Positions 53,155 to 63,625 are shown, numbered from the stretch's first letter. The stretch: DNA of 64,000 nt from Xenorhabdus mauleonii (GCF_900113945.1 NZ_FORG01000019.1:1-64000); one strand, 5' to 3'. Translations and numbers: made by a program. Notes: generated from the sequence alone by a model not told the origin.

Positions 53155-55287
53155 ATGAATACCATTCGAAAATTAATGGCCAGCGTATGTCTTTACTCAT
53201 TTACTATCAACGCTTGGGCGTCTTCATCAATCAATTTTGACACTATAGAACAAGCGGCCAAGCGTTCCAGTGATCTTTCACGTCAAATCTTAGTCATGAT
53301 ATTTGGTGACGTTGTAACAGATCCACTTTCAACTAACTCCAGCATGATTGGAGAACTATTCTTTGTTTTTAACGGCATAGTAATGATTATTGCCGTTATC
53401 TGGTTCACCATCGTCGTATTAAAACATCTAGTAAAAGCGGGGCAACACGGAAAAGTTTTCAATAATGGAAAGTCTATGGTAGGCCCAATAACTACTGCGG
53501 CTGGTTTCTTCACCTTGGTTCCCACTGTCTCGGGATGGTCAATCGCGCAGCTAATTTTTTTATGGGCAGCCTCTATAATGGGTATCGGGAGCGCAAACGT
53601 TGTTACAGATCGCATCGTTGATTTACTTGAAGATGGATATTCATTAGTGGTGCAACCAACCGCACCACAAACTTTAAGTTCAGCCCGTGCTATCTATGAA
53701 ATGAATTTGTGTATGTACAGTATCAACAACGAACTAAGCACTATGTATCAGCGGTTTGGGCAAGGAGGCACCCCTCTTATGAGCATAAAAAGTACCATAG
53801 ATGGATTTGAGATTGGAAATGGTAATGCTCTATGTGGCTCAGCCCGATTACCTGACTCCATAAAAGATAAAACAATGAATTGGCTGTTTCCAGCCTCTGT
53901 TAATACTGATCGAATTATTGACGCTCAACGTAGCGCAATGAATGAAATGCAAAATAAATTATCTCAATCAGCTTCCGAATTTGTTACTGCTCTGCTTAAT
54001 AAAAAAATGAATGATAGTGGCACACTGCCTGATGCAGAGACTAGCATACAAAAAGCAGCACAAGCATATGAGGATCGCATTAACCAAGCATTGAGATCTC
54101 AAGGACAATCAGACGAGCTAGCTTCTGTATTATCTGCTCAATTAAGACAGAATGGGTGGTTGGCTCTGGGTTCGTGGTATCAAACATTTGCAACCGCAAA
54201 CAATAAAGTTAACGATGCAGTGCAACTAAAACCGATAATTAGCGGCATATCTGGATTAGGCGACTTAGGTGCCGGGGATACCTATAAAAGCATCATGACA
54301 GCCTACCGAACACAGTTACAGAATTCACCCTACACACCACCATTGGGCACTCAGAGCCCCAAAAACACACAACAAGCAACTGATGCTTCAGATCCTGCTG
54401 CCGTATTTGTTGGTATTTTTAATTCACCAGGGCAAAGGCTATCAAACTATATAGTGCAAAATATCGGAAATGGAGATTTTAATCAAAATGGGCAGATAAA
54501 CCCTTTATTAAAAATGAAAAATATAGGTGATTACGTCCTTATTTATACTGAAAGTATTTATACGATATTTGCAGCAGCAAAAATCGCAAGTGACACCGCT
54601 GGAAATAACTTCATTTTAAATATTGCATCGTTAGGTTTCATTAAAGCAGCACAAGCAGTAGTGAATGCCATTACTCCATTAGTTCAATTTACCTGTATAT
54701 TATTATTTGGCATTGGATTTAGTTTATCTATTTACCTACCATTTATACCTTTCATATATTGGATTACAGCCATTGCAAATTGGATTGTTAGTGTATTAGT
54801 AGGTGTCACTGGCGGTTCATTATGGGCTGCTACACATATTGGTATTGAGAATGAAAGTGGTCACCGCTCATCATATGGCTATATATTTCTTATCGATGTT
54901 ATTATTCGCCCAATGTTAATGGTATTTGGATTTGTTTTTGCCAGTATAGTAATCGTAGCGATTGGAACACTCTTGAATATAATGTTCGGTGCTACAATTG
55001 CGAATGTACAGGCGAACTCTATAACTGGGTTAGTTTCGTTAGTTGGTATATTAATGGTTTATGCAAGAATATGTACTACTACTGTTAGTAGAGTGTTTGC
55101 ATTACAAGTGACCATGCCTGATTATATCATTTCATGGCTAGGTGGCCGAGAAGCTGCTAGCATTCTTGGGGGAATGGCTGAATCCACAAAAAGTATCTTT
55201 GCCGGTTTTAGTCGTGGACTTGAACGCAGCCCAGATGTAAACTATATAAAAGATAATAAATCACCACATGGGGATGGTATAAAATAA
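53155..55287 (+). CDS. traY: TraY, DotA-like polytopic membrane protein
   Basis: The 710-residue protein has a signal-like N-terminus, hydrophobic helices near 65-90 and 105-130, a large periplasmic loop (about 165-450), and a C-terminal set of five or more helices (about 480-650). This is the DotA layout. In R64 TraY is also the donor-side target of entry exclusion by ExcA, which fits the gene following it. Confidence 0.88.
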   Translation: MNTIRKLMASVCLYSFTINAWASSSINFDTIEQAAKRSSDLSRQILVMIFGDVVTDPLSTNSSMIGELFFVFNGIVMIIAVIWFTIVVLKHLVKAGQHGKVFNNGKSMVGPITTAAGFFTLVPTVSGWSIAQLIFLWAASIMGIGSANVVTDRIVDLLEDGYSLVVQPTAPQTLSSARAIYEMNLCMYSINNELSTMYQRFGQGGTPLMSIKSTIDGFEIGNGNALCGSARLPDSIKDKTMNWLFPASVNTDRIIDAQRSAMNEMQNKLSQSASEFVTALLNKKMNDSGTLPDAETSIQKAAQAYEDRINQALRSQGQSDELASVLSAQLRQNGWLALGSWYQTFATANNKVNDAVQLKPIISGISGLGDLGAGDTYKSIMTAYRTQLQNSPYTPPLGTQSPKNTQQATDASDPAAVFVGIFNSPGQRLSNYIVQNIGNGDFNQNGQINPLLKMKNIGDYVLIYTESIYTIFAAAKIASDTAGNNFILNIASLGFIKAAQAVVNAITPLVQFTCILLFGIGFSLSIYLPFIPFIYWITAIANWIVSVLVGVTGGSLWAATHIGIENESGHRSSYGYIFLIDVIIRPMLMVFGFVFASIVIVAIGTLLNIMFGATIANVQANSITGLVSLVGILMVYARICTTTVSRVFALQVTMPDYIISWLGGREAASILGGMAESTKSIFAGFSRGLERSPDVNYIKDNKSPHGDGIK

Positions 55288-55318
55288 ATAATATCATTCC
55301 TTATATAGGAGATATTCC

Positions 55319-55909
55319 ATGGCGTTTATAAATAGCATAAGGAAATCATACGTTCCTGTGGTATTCGTTTTACATTTAATTATCACTCCGCTTTGTATAA
55401 CTATCATTGGAAATTATTTATTTTACATGGACTTTTTTAGCCCTACACCTTACATTGCCTTAATGGTAATATTTTCATTCTTTTTATCTAAGAAACTTGT
55501 TTTTTCAAAAACGACCTCAAAATTAAACAATTTAAAGAAATCGTTTGGTGATGAAATATTTTCCCCCATCCCAGAATTAGAATATTTTGATCTGGCGAAT
55601 GGTAAATATATTGGCATTGATAACGAAAATGGAAGGATACTAACCATATCGCTCTACGATAGAGATAAACCAATATTAACAGGGTATGATTTTTATGACT
55701 GCTCTGGTTATGATATAAAAGGATACAATCTAACATTAAAATTCAATAATATTTTTCGTCCATACTTCAATCTTAATATTAACAGTAATGCTGAAATAAA
55801 TTCATTCTGTTGTAGACTCGATGCACTATTTTCACCATCGTTTAGCCCAAAAATAAAAACATATAATTCATTCTATGAGATTGTGCAGAAAAAAACTAAA
55901 TTCTTTTGA
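55319..55909 (+). CDS. excA: ExcA-like entry exclusion protein
   Basis: The 196-residue protein has two N-terminal membrane helices (about 12-35 and 44-62) and a cytoplasmic domain of about 130 residues. It lies between traY and trbA, exactly where excA lies in R64. Exclusion proteins stop entry of a second copy by recognising TraY. Sequence is plasmid-specific, so the call rests on context and topology. A strong terminator follows. Confidence 0.65.
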   Translation: MAFINSIRKSYVPVVFVLHLIITPLCITIIGNYLFYMDFFSPTPYIALMVIFSFFLSKKLVFSKTTSKLNNLKKSFGDEIFSPIPELEYFDLANGKYIGIDNENGRILTISLYDRDKPILTGYDFYDCSGYDIKGYNLTLKFNNIFRPYFNLNINSNAEINSFCCRLDALFSPSFSPKIKTYNSFYEIVQKKTKFF

Positions 55910-55937
55910 TTTCTCTGTAGAAAACACATTCATCTAA

Positions 55938-55969
55938 AAGAACGTTTTATCAGCGTTCTTTTTTATTTT
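55938..55969 (+). terminator. Terminator after excA
   Basis: AAGAACG (55938-55944) pairs with CGTTCTT (55954-55960), followed by TTTTATTTT. Confidence 0.8.
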
Positions 55970-56003
55970 CTGATAATCCATTCTGGTGTAATTCTAATTT
56001 TTC

Positions 56004-56031
56004 ATAGCGTGTAGGCTAACCTACACGCTAT
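56004..56031. repeat. 12-bp hairpin before trbA
   Basis: ATAGCGTGTAGG (56004-56015) is perfectly complementary to 56020-56031, with a CTAA loop and a T-rich tail. It lies 20 bases before trbA. It could be a second terminator, an attenuator or an operator for the trb genes. Confidence 0.6.
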
Positions 56032-56050
56032 TTCTTCTTTCGGAGCGACA

Positions 56051-57382
56051 ATGTATTCAAAAACGGCACAGTCGCCACAGCAAGGCCAAGAACGCGGCCT
56101 TATGTTGCTATTAGTCTTTTTCCTATTATGTTTTTTAATTTGGATATACCAACCCCCAATCATGTACGGATGTTGTTGGTTCCTTTATCAACTTTGGATG
56201 CTTTGTGATTTTCCCAGAATTCATGGTTATGTCGCAGAACGGCTTAACTTGTTAGCTTGGGGGGCCAATAGAATTAATGATCTTAGTTGGAGTGAGTTTA
56301 TTAGCATCATGAATAAAACAGCGGGTATTCTGATGCTTCCTCTAAGTGTCATCGTCGCCGGTAGCTTGTTTGTAATCCGCAATCATCCAAGTAACCGTAC
56401 TCGCAGGAACATTGATGTGTATTCATTACCCCATATCATGGCTCAATTTTCACCATCGATTATTCCAGCTCTTTGTTACGGTGATAAGAAAACACAGCTG
56501 CTTAACGTTGATCCTCCTGAGCACCGAAGCGCCCAGACTCCTGACGAATTCGCTTTGCAGCACCAACTTATTATTGGAGAACGTCTAGAACGAGATAAAA
56601 CCCGAGAAGTATTCATGAAACAATTGGGAAATCCATTAACTGGGTTTTCTTCTTTCAATAACTATGAGCGAGCCCTATTTGCAGTATTCGGCCTACAGTT
56701 TTTTTTGGATGACCGTAAAGCAGCTGAAAAATTGCTAGATGATCTTAATCGTTCTTGCCTAGCCAAAAGACGGCGTGATAACGGAAAGAAAGGTTATCCA
56801 ATATTAAGCCTCGCCAATAGCGCTTTTAACCGAGTTACACAGCATTCCGAAGCTCAACATTGGTTACGCCATTACAGTACTACACGCACAGCAATATTTG
56901 CACTTCATGATCAAGATTTACGTTTACCCGGTGCCCGTTTTCGCTGGCTAAAAGGCTTAGATAGGGCTCTTTGGTATGCTTTAACTTCTTCCGGACGTCC
57001 CAAAGTGTTTGTTGAAGGTGCTGGAATTATTGCCGCTGCAAAATGGGAACGACTCATTTCCGGTGTATCCCAAAGATTACAGGTAAATATACCTAGACCT
57101 GAAAATTGTATGGATATAGCTATCGTTGGGCTTGAAGAGGATCTTAGAAGTATTGGGTTAATCTTAGAAGAACTTACCCCACAGGACAGTACAAGTACAA
57201 TAGGCCCCAAAGATCTAGAAGATGATGAAAATGAAGAAGATAACGAAATAGTCATACTTCACTCACAAGAGCTTACTGAAACTGATACCTCACCCGATTC
57301 AATACAAACCAATAGCCAACAAACAGAAAACACACCCTCTAAACAAAAAACTTTTTCCCGCCCGAGAGCTAGACGCCCTTAA
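56051..57382 (+). CDS. trbA: TrbA, DotM/IcmP-like coupling-complex protein
   Basis: The 443-residue protein has two N-terminal membrane helices (about 16-36 and 95-118) and a soluble domain with LSLANSAFNRVTQHSEAQHWL and GARFRWLKGLDRALWYALTSSGR, which resemble DotM. DotM binds DotL (TrbC) in the coupling complex. The C-terminus is acidic and low in complexity. Confidence 0.85.
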   Translation: MYSKTAQSPQQGQERGLMLLLVFFLLCFLIWIYQPPIMYGCCWFLYQLWMLCDFPRIHGYVAERLNLLAWGANRINDLSWSEFISIMNKTAGILMLPLSVIVAGSLFVIRNHPSNRTRRNIDVYSLPHIMAQFSPSIIPALCYGDKKTQLLNVDPPEHRSAQTPDEFALQHQLIIGERLERDKTREVFMKQLGNPLTGFSSFNNYERALFAVFGLQFFLDDRKAAEKLLDDLNRSCLAKRRRDNGKKGYPILSLANSAFNRVTQHSEAQHWLRHYSTTRTAIFALHDQDLRLPGARFRWLKGLDRALWYALTSSGRPKVFVEGAGIIAAAKWERLISGVSQRLQVNIPRPENCMDIAIVGLEEDLRSIGLILEELTPQDSTSTIGPKDLEDDENEEDNEIVILHSQELTETDTSPDSIQTNSQQTENTPSKQKTFSRPRARRP

Positions 57383-57398
57383 TAACAGGAACACAATT

Positions 57399-58409
57399 AT
57401 GTCGCATTCATATTCTGCATCACTGCATGGCAATACCCTGTCTGTTATCTCTGATCAGTCAGACAAAGACACATCTTTAGTAATTATGAAATTGGGAAAA
57501 AACTATCGCTTTTATATCAATGATAAGAATGTTTTTCATGACAACATAAAACAACGCCCAGCAATGATTTATATGGCACAAAGTAACGATGAAGCAAGGA
57601 TGGTTCTTCATGCTATCAATAAGGAAATAATCCGCAGCAAAAAGCAGAGAGAAAATAGAAGAAAAATCGCTGGTTATAGCTTATTAGCTGGTGCCATAGT
57701 TTTAATCATTGCCACTGCATGGAGAATAGGAATAACCGAAGGTAGTAATTTGGCCCGAAACATTCAACCAATACCTAGTACAGTGGGCCAACCTTATTCT
57801 AGTAGTCTACCTAGCAGGAATTCTCCTCTCCCACAGCCTGATACTATGGTTCCTGTTTCTCCAGCTACGCCAAATTTACGGGTAGAACAACCAAAACAGG
57901 CAATAAAGACAGAAGAATACGAATACACAGCACAGCGCTTACAAGCAGCAGCACAAAGCGGGAAATATACCATCCCGCTATCTTCTGGCCATGCGAGAAC
58001 ACTATATATTTTTTCTGATCCTTCGTGCCCGAATTGTAAAATCATAGAACCGGCTTTAGAAGAATTATCCCGTAATTACAATGTTGAAATATTCCCTGTG
58101 TCAATAATAGGTGGCCAGCAAACAGCAAACCTAGTGACACCAATCCTGTGCACACCATCTCAAGAGCGTAAGTCTTTCTGGAAACAACTATATCAGGCTG
58201 ATGTTGGTATGAATCCAAACAACCAACAAGCGTCCTTAGCCTCTTGTGATATAGGAGAACAAGCACTGGCGAAGAACGATGCGGCCTTTAATTTTTATAA
58301 TCTTCCTGGCACTCCGTCACTCTTGGCTGATGATGGCCGTTATATTCCTCTTAACTCCCTGAAAAGCGATGAAGCTCTTACGGCTTTTCTAAATTCACCA
58401 GTCCAATAA
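57399..58409 (+). CDS. trbB: TrbB, DsbC-like thiol isomerase of the transfer system
   Basis: The 336-residue protein has a cytoplasmic N-terminus, one membrane helix (about 91-108, GYSLLAGAIVLIIATAW) and a periplasmic thioredoxin-fold domain with FSDPSCPNCKII, redox Cys210 and Cys213, and a LPGTPSLL cis-Pro loop. It probably forms or rearranges disulfides in pilus or channel proteins. It lies between trbA and trbC as in R64. Confidence 0.88.
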   Translation: MSHSYSASLHGNTLSVISDQSDKDTSLVIMKLGKNYRFYINDKNVFHDNIKQRPAMIYMAQSNDEARMVLHAINKEIIRSKKQRENRRKIAGYSLLAGAIVLIIATAWRIGITEGSNLARNIQPIPSTVGQPYSSSLPSRNSPLPQPDTMVPVSPATPNLRVEQPKQAIKTEEYEYTAQRLQAAAQSGKYTIPLSSGHARTLYIFSDPSCPNCKIIEPALEELSRNYNVEIFPVSIIGGQQTANLVTPILCTPSQERKSFWKQLYQADVGMNPNNQQASLASCDIGEQALAKNDAAFNFYNLPGTPSLLADDGRYIPLNSLKSDEALTAFLNSPVQ

Positions 58410-58426
58410 CGTTCAAAGAGTTTCCA

Positions 58427-60592
58427 ATGACCAAACCTATTGAGGTCGATTCGCGCCGGGTTCGCCGGCCAATCGGCTATACCTTTATAACTGACGCACT
58501 TCTATCTCCACTAGGTGTACAACTCTTAATGGTTGCCGGCCTAATTTTTGGCTGGTTGTATCCCGTTAGCCTATTACTTAGTATTCCAGGGTTATTTCTC
58601 CTGATAACTTTATTTATCGACCAACCTTTCCGTATGCCATTACGTATGCCCCAAGACATTGGAGGCATAGATTTAACCACAGAGCGTGAAATCCCTAAAT
58701 TCCGCAATGGTGCTTGGGGGCTATTCCGATATGTAATACGCACCCGCATGTATATGCCTGCAGCCGGTATCTTGTGTTTGGGATATGCTCGTGGGAAGTC
58801 CCTAGCGCGAGAGCTATGGTTAACGTTAAATGATTCATTACGGCATATGTTACTTCTGGCCACTACTGGTTCAGGGAAAACAGAAGCCTTATTATCTGTC
58901 TTTTTGAATGCAATCTGTTGGGGGCGGGGGTTCTGTTACTCTGATGGTAAGGCTCAGAACACACTCGCATTTGCCGTATGGTCGCTTGCCCGTCGTTTCG
59001 GGCGAGAAGACGATAATTATGTATTGAATTTTATGACTGGCGGCACTGATAAATTCGAAGCTCTTCTAAAGAATGCCAAAACGCGGCCACAATCAAACAC
59101 TATCAACCTGTTTGGTACTGCAAATACCACTTTCATTATTCAGTTAATGGAATCTCTGTTACCTACTGCAGGGAATAGCGATGCAGGCTGGCAAGATAAA
59201 GCTAAATCCATGTTGACCGCTGTTGTTTATGCTGTTTACTACAAATGTAAACGAGAAAATCGCAGAATTTCTCAATCGGTCATACAAGAATATTTACCTT
59301 TAGTAAAACTAGCCAAACTCTATCAAGAAGCTAAAAAAGACAATTGGCACAAAGACGCTTATGGCCCACTGGAAAGTTATTTTAATACTCTGGCAGGGTT
59401 TCGTATTGAGCTCATCAATCGCCCCTCAGAATGGGAACAAGGTGTATTTGATCAGCATGGTTATTTAATCCAGCAATTCAACCGTATGCTAACCATGTTT
59501 AACGATATCTATGGCCATGTGTTTTCACGCGATGCTGGGGATATAGATATAGAAGACGTACTACACAATGATCGTATCTTGACGACAATGATACCGGCGT
59601 TAGAACTCTCAAAAGGTGAAGCAGCAAATATCGGCAAGCTATACATTTCTGCAATCCGAATGACTATGGCCAGAGATCTAGGCTGTGAGCTTGAGGGAAT
59701 GATTAACGATGTACTCATTGTCAAAAAATATGCTGGTAAGTTCCCATATCCAATAGCAATGGATGAATTAGGAGCCTACTTTGGCCCAGGGATGGATAAC
59801 TTAGCCAGTCAAATGCGTAGCCTCGGTTATATGTTGATAGTATCCGCTCAAGACATTCAGAGATTCATTGCTGAACACAAAGGTGAATACATGACTGTCA
59901 ACGCTAACCTTTTGACTAAGTGGTTTATGGCTCTACAAGACGAAAAAGACACTTTCGAGTTGGCCAAAATAACAGGTGGCAAAGCGTATTACTCTGAACT
60001 TGGAGCCGTGGAGCAATCCCCCGGTATATTTACACCGAATTATGAAGACGCAAACAGCAGTTATATTAGAGAAAAAGACCGGTTAACTCTTTCTGATTTA
60101 AAAGAATTAAATCCTGGTGAAGGAATGATTTCATTTAAGAGTGCCCTAGTACCAAGCAACGCAATTTACATACCCGATGATGAAAAGATGACATCATCCC
60201 TGCCGATGCGTATCAATCGGTTTATTGATGTGCGATCTCCTACAGAAGCAGAGCTTTTTGCCCAAAATCCAAATTTGCAGCTAAAACTCCCGCCATCAAC
60301 ACAAGAAGTGGATGAAATTCTACAACTTTTAAGTATGCCTGCTTCCACTACTGCGATGATGGGTATCATGGACCCAGTTCTTAAGCGTGTTGCAGCTGTA
60401 GCTTTTGATTTAGATAACCGAGCCGACATTAGCTATACCCCAACTCAAAGAGGAATACTGTTATTTGAAGCAGCGAGAGAGGCTTTACACCAAAATAAAC
60501 GCAAATGGCGAACTATACCAACACCTCCCAAGCCTATCCGTGTATCTAAAAAAATAGCTCAGACATTGGCAAATACGGGAGAAAGTGTGTGA
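58427..60592 (+). CDS. trbC: TrbC, DotL/IcmO-like coupling protein
   Basis: The 721-residue protein has N-terminal membrane helices (about 28-64), Walker A ATTGSGKT (about residues 145-152) and a Walker B-like PIAMDELGAYF. This is the type IV coupling protein that brings the NikB-DNA complex to the channel. AQDIQRFIAEHKGEY and LMTKWFM-like stretches are typical. Confidence 0.92.
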   Translation: MTKPIEVDSRRVRRPIGYTFITDALLSPLGVQLLMVAGLIFGWLYPVSLLLSIPGLFLLITLFIDQPFRMPLRMPQDIGGIDLTTEREIPKFRNGAWGLFRYVIRTRMYMPAAGILCLGYARGKSLARELWLTLNDSLRHMLLLATTGSGKTEALLSVFLNAICWGRGFCYSDGKAQNTLAFAVWSLARRFGREDDNYVLNFMTGGTDKFEALLKNAKTRPQSNTINLFGTANTTFIIQLMESLLPTAGNSDAGWQDKAKSMLTAVVYAVYYKCKRENRRISQSVIQEYLPLVKLAKLYQEAKKDNWHKDAYGPLESYFNTLAGFRIELINRPSEWEQGVFDQHGYLIQQFNRMLTMFNDIYGHVFSRDAGDIDIEDVLHNDRILTTMIPALELSKGEAANIGKLYISAIRMTMARDLGCELEGMINDVLIVKKYAGKFPYPIAMDELGAYFGPGMDNLASQMRSLGYMLIVSAQDIQRFIAEHKGEYMTVNANLLTKWFMALQDEKDTFELAKITGGKAYYSELGAVEQSPGIFTPNYEDANSSYIREKDRLTLSDLKELNPGEGMISFKSALVPSNAIYIPDDEKMTSSLPMRINRFIDVRSPTEAELFAQNPNLQLKLPPSTQEVDEILQLLSMPASTTAMMGIMDPVLKRVAAVAFDLDNRADISYTPTQRGILLFEAAREALHQNKRKWRTIPTPPKPIRVSKKIAQTLANTGESV

Positions 60593-60834
60593 CTGATACG
60601 TTAATGTGTCAGTTAGACACTATGATAGTTACGTTATAATGCACTATAAAACAATTCTTGGAGATGGTCATTCTGCACTGGACAATTTAAATTACACATC
60701 CAATGTAGATAAATAAAATGCTGAAAATATCCTTAGTGAATCAGCTATAACTGATTTCAATCTACCAGATAGCATTTATGCCATTACATTTGGAAAACCA
60801 ACTCCCTGACCAAAATTATTAAGGACTCGTAGGT

Positions 60835-61179
60835 ATGAGTGACAATAACCTGAATTATCGACGAGGTTATATTGAATTAGTCAAGCTATGCACATTGATG
60901 CTTAACACGATAGCTACCGATGTTAAAAACGGTGATACTACAATCAGAATTCAATCTTCTGAACAGCTATTGAGTGCGGAAAATGTAGACCTGATTATTG
61001 AAGAAAGCAGGATATTGCTTCATTCAATTTCACCATCAGAATCATTCGATTTAGCAGAGCATGATGCTTTATTCAGTCGATTAATGGACTTATTTAGTAC
61101 ACTCTATGGCAACGAGCATAGTGCTTGGCTGAGTTACCAACCTGAGTTTGAGAAACGAAGAAAAATGCAAATGAATTGA
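60835..61179 (+). CDS. Hypothetical helical protein between trbC and nikB
   Basis: The 114-residue acidic protein is not recognised. It is predicted helical (YIELVKLCTLMLNTIATDV; LFSRLMDLFSTLYG), without signal peptide. A strong bidirectional terminator at 61185-61212 follows. It lies 240 bases after trbC, so it probably has its own promoter. Confidence 0.5.
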   Translation: MSDNNLNYRRGYIELVKLCTLMLNTIATDVKNGDTTIRIQSSEQLLSAENVDLIIEESRILLHSISPSESFDLAEHDALFSRLMDLFSTLYGNEHSAWLSYQPEFEKRRKMQMN

Positions 61180-61184
61180 TCATG

Positions 61185-61212
61185 AAAGCCGACTTTTAAG
61201 TCGGCTTTTTTT
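61185..61212. terminator. Bidirectional terminator
   Basis: AAAGCCGACTT (61185-61195) pairs perfectly with 61198-61208, followed by T8 on the plus strand and TTT-rich sequence on the minus. It separates the convergent hypothetical gene and nikB. Confidence 0.85.
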
Positions 61213-61229
61213 TGCAAAAAATTTTTCCG

Positions 61230-63182
61230 TTATTTAGGGTGATAACCAGAATTCAGTTTAGATTTTTCAGATAACACTGACTTAATTTCCTCAGACTTCT
61301 GCTGTTGTAAGTCAATGGATTGTGGCTGATACACAGTATCATATCCTGCCATTACCCGTTGTTCTGGATCAGTCAGTGGCAATGGTTTATCGCCGCCATC
61401 ATTAAACCACTCAACCATTTCACAAGCCTGACCAATAAAAGCTGGTTCACCAGAAAAAATCAGATGTTCACCACTTTTATTTTCAGCCAACGCCATTCCT
61501 CCGGCTATGTGCTCTCCGCCATTAGCATGGTAATCATTAATCTCAATACGGCTACCCTTATCCTGTAATTGAACTACACCATCACGGAAATACTGTATAG
61601 TTCCGTCTCTGGTAACTGCAGTTGAATAACCGTCAAGTTTAAATGCAGGAGTATCATCAGCTACAGCACAAACAATGGCATTAGATGAAATATTGCCAGT
61701 CCTAGCATTTCTTTTCATCCTATGAGCCCAACCACGCAATTGAGTAATAGCAGCCTGATCTTGTTTTATAGCTTGCTGCGATACCCATTCCCGATAAGAC
61801 ATTCGGCGGTTCGCAGGATCAGCTTTAAATGCTGCTCGTTCATTACGAATATCAATCCTTAATGCAGCCATCGATTTCATCCGCTCAACTTCAATAATGT
61901 TATATGTCAACTTGCGTAATAGCGGATCATTGATAGCAACACGAGCATGGTTTTTACGCCAAGCAAAACGTTTAGATTCATTTTGATAGCGCAAACGAAT
62001 CGCTTCCCTATCCATTCTGGGTCTAACCCATTCGGCTTTATAATCTTTATAGCGAGATTTTAAATCTTCTCTTGCCGCAGCCCTTTCCAATCTTCTTTCC
62101 AAACGAGCATTCATATCGCGAGCATGCAAAGTGGGTTCATAACGAAACTCATGTACGATAGCATTTTTTGCAATATGAGTATTATCTGTCGTATAAACCC
62201 CGACTTCATTCAACGGCTGAAATTTACCAAGATCCTTTTCGAGACAACTCAACGTTAAGTCGGGATGGACGCTACTTGCTTTAACTGGTGGTAATTCTGG
62301 ATTATCAATAGAGTATATTGCCAACCCCTTTCCTTTTGGTTTCAACTCCAATCCAGCACGAACTAAGATACAATGAATATCACGCCAAGACATATTAGGA
62401 TCTGACATAGCTTCATCAATTTTGAAACCACATTCAGTGGTTGCATAAGTGTGAAGGCTCTCAACATCTGCATAATATTCAAGTGACCTTGCTCCAGCAG
62501 GAGCCGGCTGGTTATCGCGTTTTGCACGTACAATTTCTTTATTTTCATTAACGGCAAAGAAACCGTTTGTGTGCGTCCAGTTATACTTAAGCTCAAGCTC
62601 CCTAGCAGCATACTGCAAACGGATTTTGGTAAACGAATCGTTTGCTGTTTTATATGTTTCAGGATGAATACGATTAGCCGAAACATGGCAATGGATATTA
62701 TTGGTATCTGTATGAATAGCTGCTACGTACTGGTGGTCAAGCATTCCAAGCGCATTCAAGCTATGACGAACACTTTCAAATATTTTTTCTCTTGACGGGT
62801 TATCTTCTGTTGGCCATGAAAGAATATAATGAAGAACTGGATCTTTGCAGCGTACATTTTGCAACGCCACAGCGTTCATTTCTATTGGTGCAGTAGCAAT
62901 GTTAAAACAGTTCGTTTCACATATCACACCATCAAACAAAACCTGAGTATATCCATTCGGATCTGCATGAAGGATGTGTTGAATATCGGCCTCAGGATTT
63001 CGAGTTATATAATTAACTAAGTGGTTGAAAATTTCCCCCTTAGAACCAGGGCGACGCCAGCCTGGATGTTCAGGTTCAATTGGAGTATCAGGCTTATCCT
63101 CATCACGGATAATGGTATAGGCAATCAGCTTGAGAAAGCTGCTTTTGCCATCACGCCTTTTTTCCGGGATTCGAATAATCAT
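61230..63182 (-). CDS. nikB: NikB, MOB-P relaxase
   Basis: The 650-residue protein has the relaxase N-terminal domain: Tyr22 in IAYTII as the candidate nicking residue, HYILSWP near 118-124, and the metal-binding HTDTNNIHCH (His157, His164, His166). The C-terminal part is basic and coiled (about 340-500) and shorter than in R64 NikB (about 900). It nicks oriT together with NikA and is the protein pilot of transfer. It is transcribed away from oriT. Confidence 0.9.
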   Translation of the reverse strand: MIIRIPEKRRDGKSSFLKLIAYTIIRDEDKPDTPIEPEHPGWRRPGSKGEIFNHLVNYITRNPEADIQHILHADPNGYTQVLFDGVICETNCFNIATAPIEMNAVALQNVRCKDPVLHYILSWPTEDNPSREKIFESVRHSLNALGMLDHQYVAAIHTDTNNIHCHVSANRIHPETYKTANDSFTKIRLQYAARELELKYNWTHTNGFFAVNENKEIVRAKRDNQPAPAGARSLEYYADVESLHTYATTECGFKIDEAMSDPNMSWRDIHCILVRAGLELKPKGKGLAIYSIDNPELPPVKASSVHPDLTLSCLEKDLGKFQPLNEVGVYTTDNTHIAKNAIVHEFRYEPTLHARDMNARLERRLERAAAREDLKSRYKDYKAEWVRPRMDREAIRLRYQNESKRFAWRKNHARVAINDPLLRKLTYNIIEVERMKSMAALRIDIRNERAAFKADPANRRMSYREWVSQQAIKQDQAAITQLRGWAHRMKRNARTGNISSNAIVCAVADDTPAFKLDGYSTAVTRDGTIQYFRDGVVQLQDKGSRIEINDYHANGGEHIAGGMALAENKSGEHLIFSGEPAFIGQACEMVEWFNDGGDKPLPLTDPEQRVMAGYDTVYQPQSIDLQQQKSEEIKSVLSEKSKLNSGYHPK

Positions 63183-63191
63183 GTTATAAAC

Positions 63192-63497
63192 TCACTCCAA
63201 ACCAACTTTTAAGATCGCTTTCTGAATAGAAACCAAAACCTCAGAATATTCTTTACTTAACACCCCTTCGCCCTCTTTGAACAGATGCTTCTGCAAGCCA
63301 CCTAAACGACGAAGTTCCATAACTAATTCAGTATCACACTTTGCTTCCATCCTACGACCAAGAGCGCTACGCAACATAAAAGCTCCGATACTTAACCCTG
63401 CAGATTCTGCCTTTTTTTTGACAGCTTCTTTTTCCTCTGGGAAACAACGAATACTAGGAAGCAAAGCTGTTCTGTTCCGGTTTTCGCTTTTACTCAT
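63192..63497 (-). CDS. nikA: NikA, ribbon-helix-helix oriT-binding protein
   Basis: The 101-residue protein has a ribbon-helix-helix N-terminal half: RTALLPSIRCFPEEKEAVKKKAESAGLSIGAFML. This matches NikA/MobC accessory factors, which bind the inverted repeat of oriT and bend DNA for the relaxase. It is 9 bases upstream of nikB and 70 bases from oriT. Confidence 0.85.
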   Translation of the reverse strand: MSKSENRNRTALLPSIRCFPEEKEAVKKKAESAGLSIGAFMLRSALGRRMEAKCDTELVMELRRLGGLQKHLFKEGEGVLSKEYSEVLVSIQKAILKVGLE

Positions 63498-63540
63498 GGT
63501 GTATTTCCCTTTTAGTTTTGCCAGTAATAGTCTCGTAAGG

Positions 63541-63625
63541 GGTGTCGGGGCTTTGCCCTGACCAAGAGTTTTGTAGAACCGACTAGCGTGCAGGCGGTGC
63601 TACAAAACACATCTTGTCCGCTCTT
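63541..63625. other. oriT: oriT, IncI/R64-like
   Basis: GTTTTGTAGAACC (63568-63580) is an inverted repeat of GGTGCTACAAAAC (63596-63608), 12 of 13 bases matching. CATCTTG (63610-63616) follows, which fits the conserved nick-site sequence of P-type relaxases; the predicted nick is after G616. A smaller repeat (GGGGC-TTT-GCCCT, about 63547-63559) lies next to it, as in the R64 oriT. It lies upstream of nikA. Confidence 0.8.
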
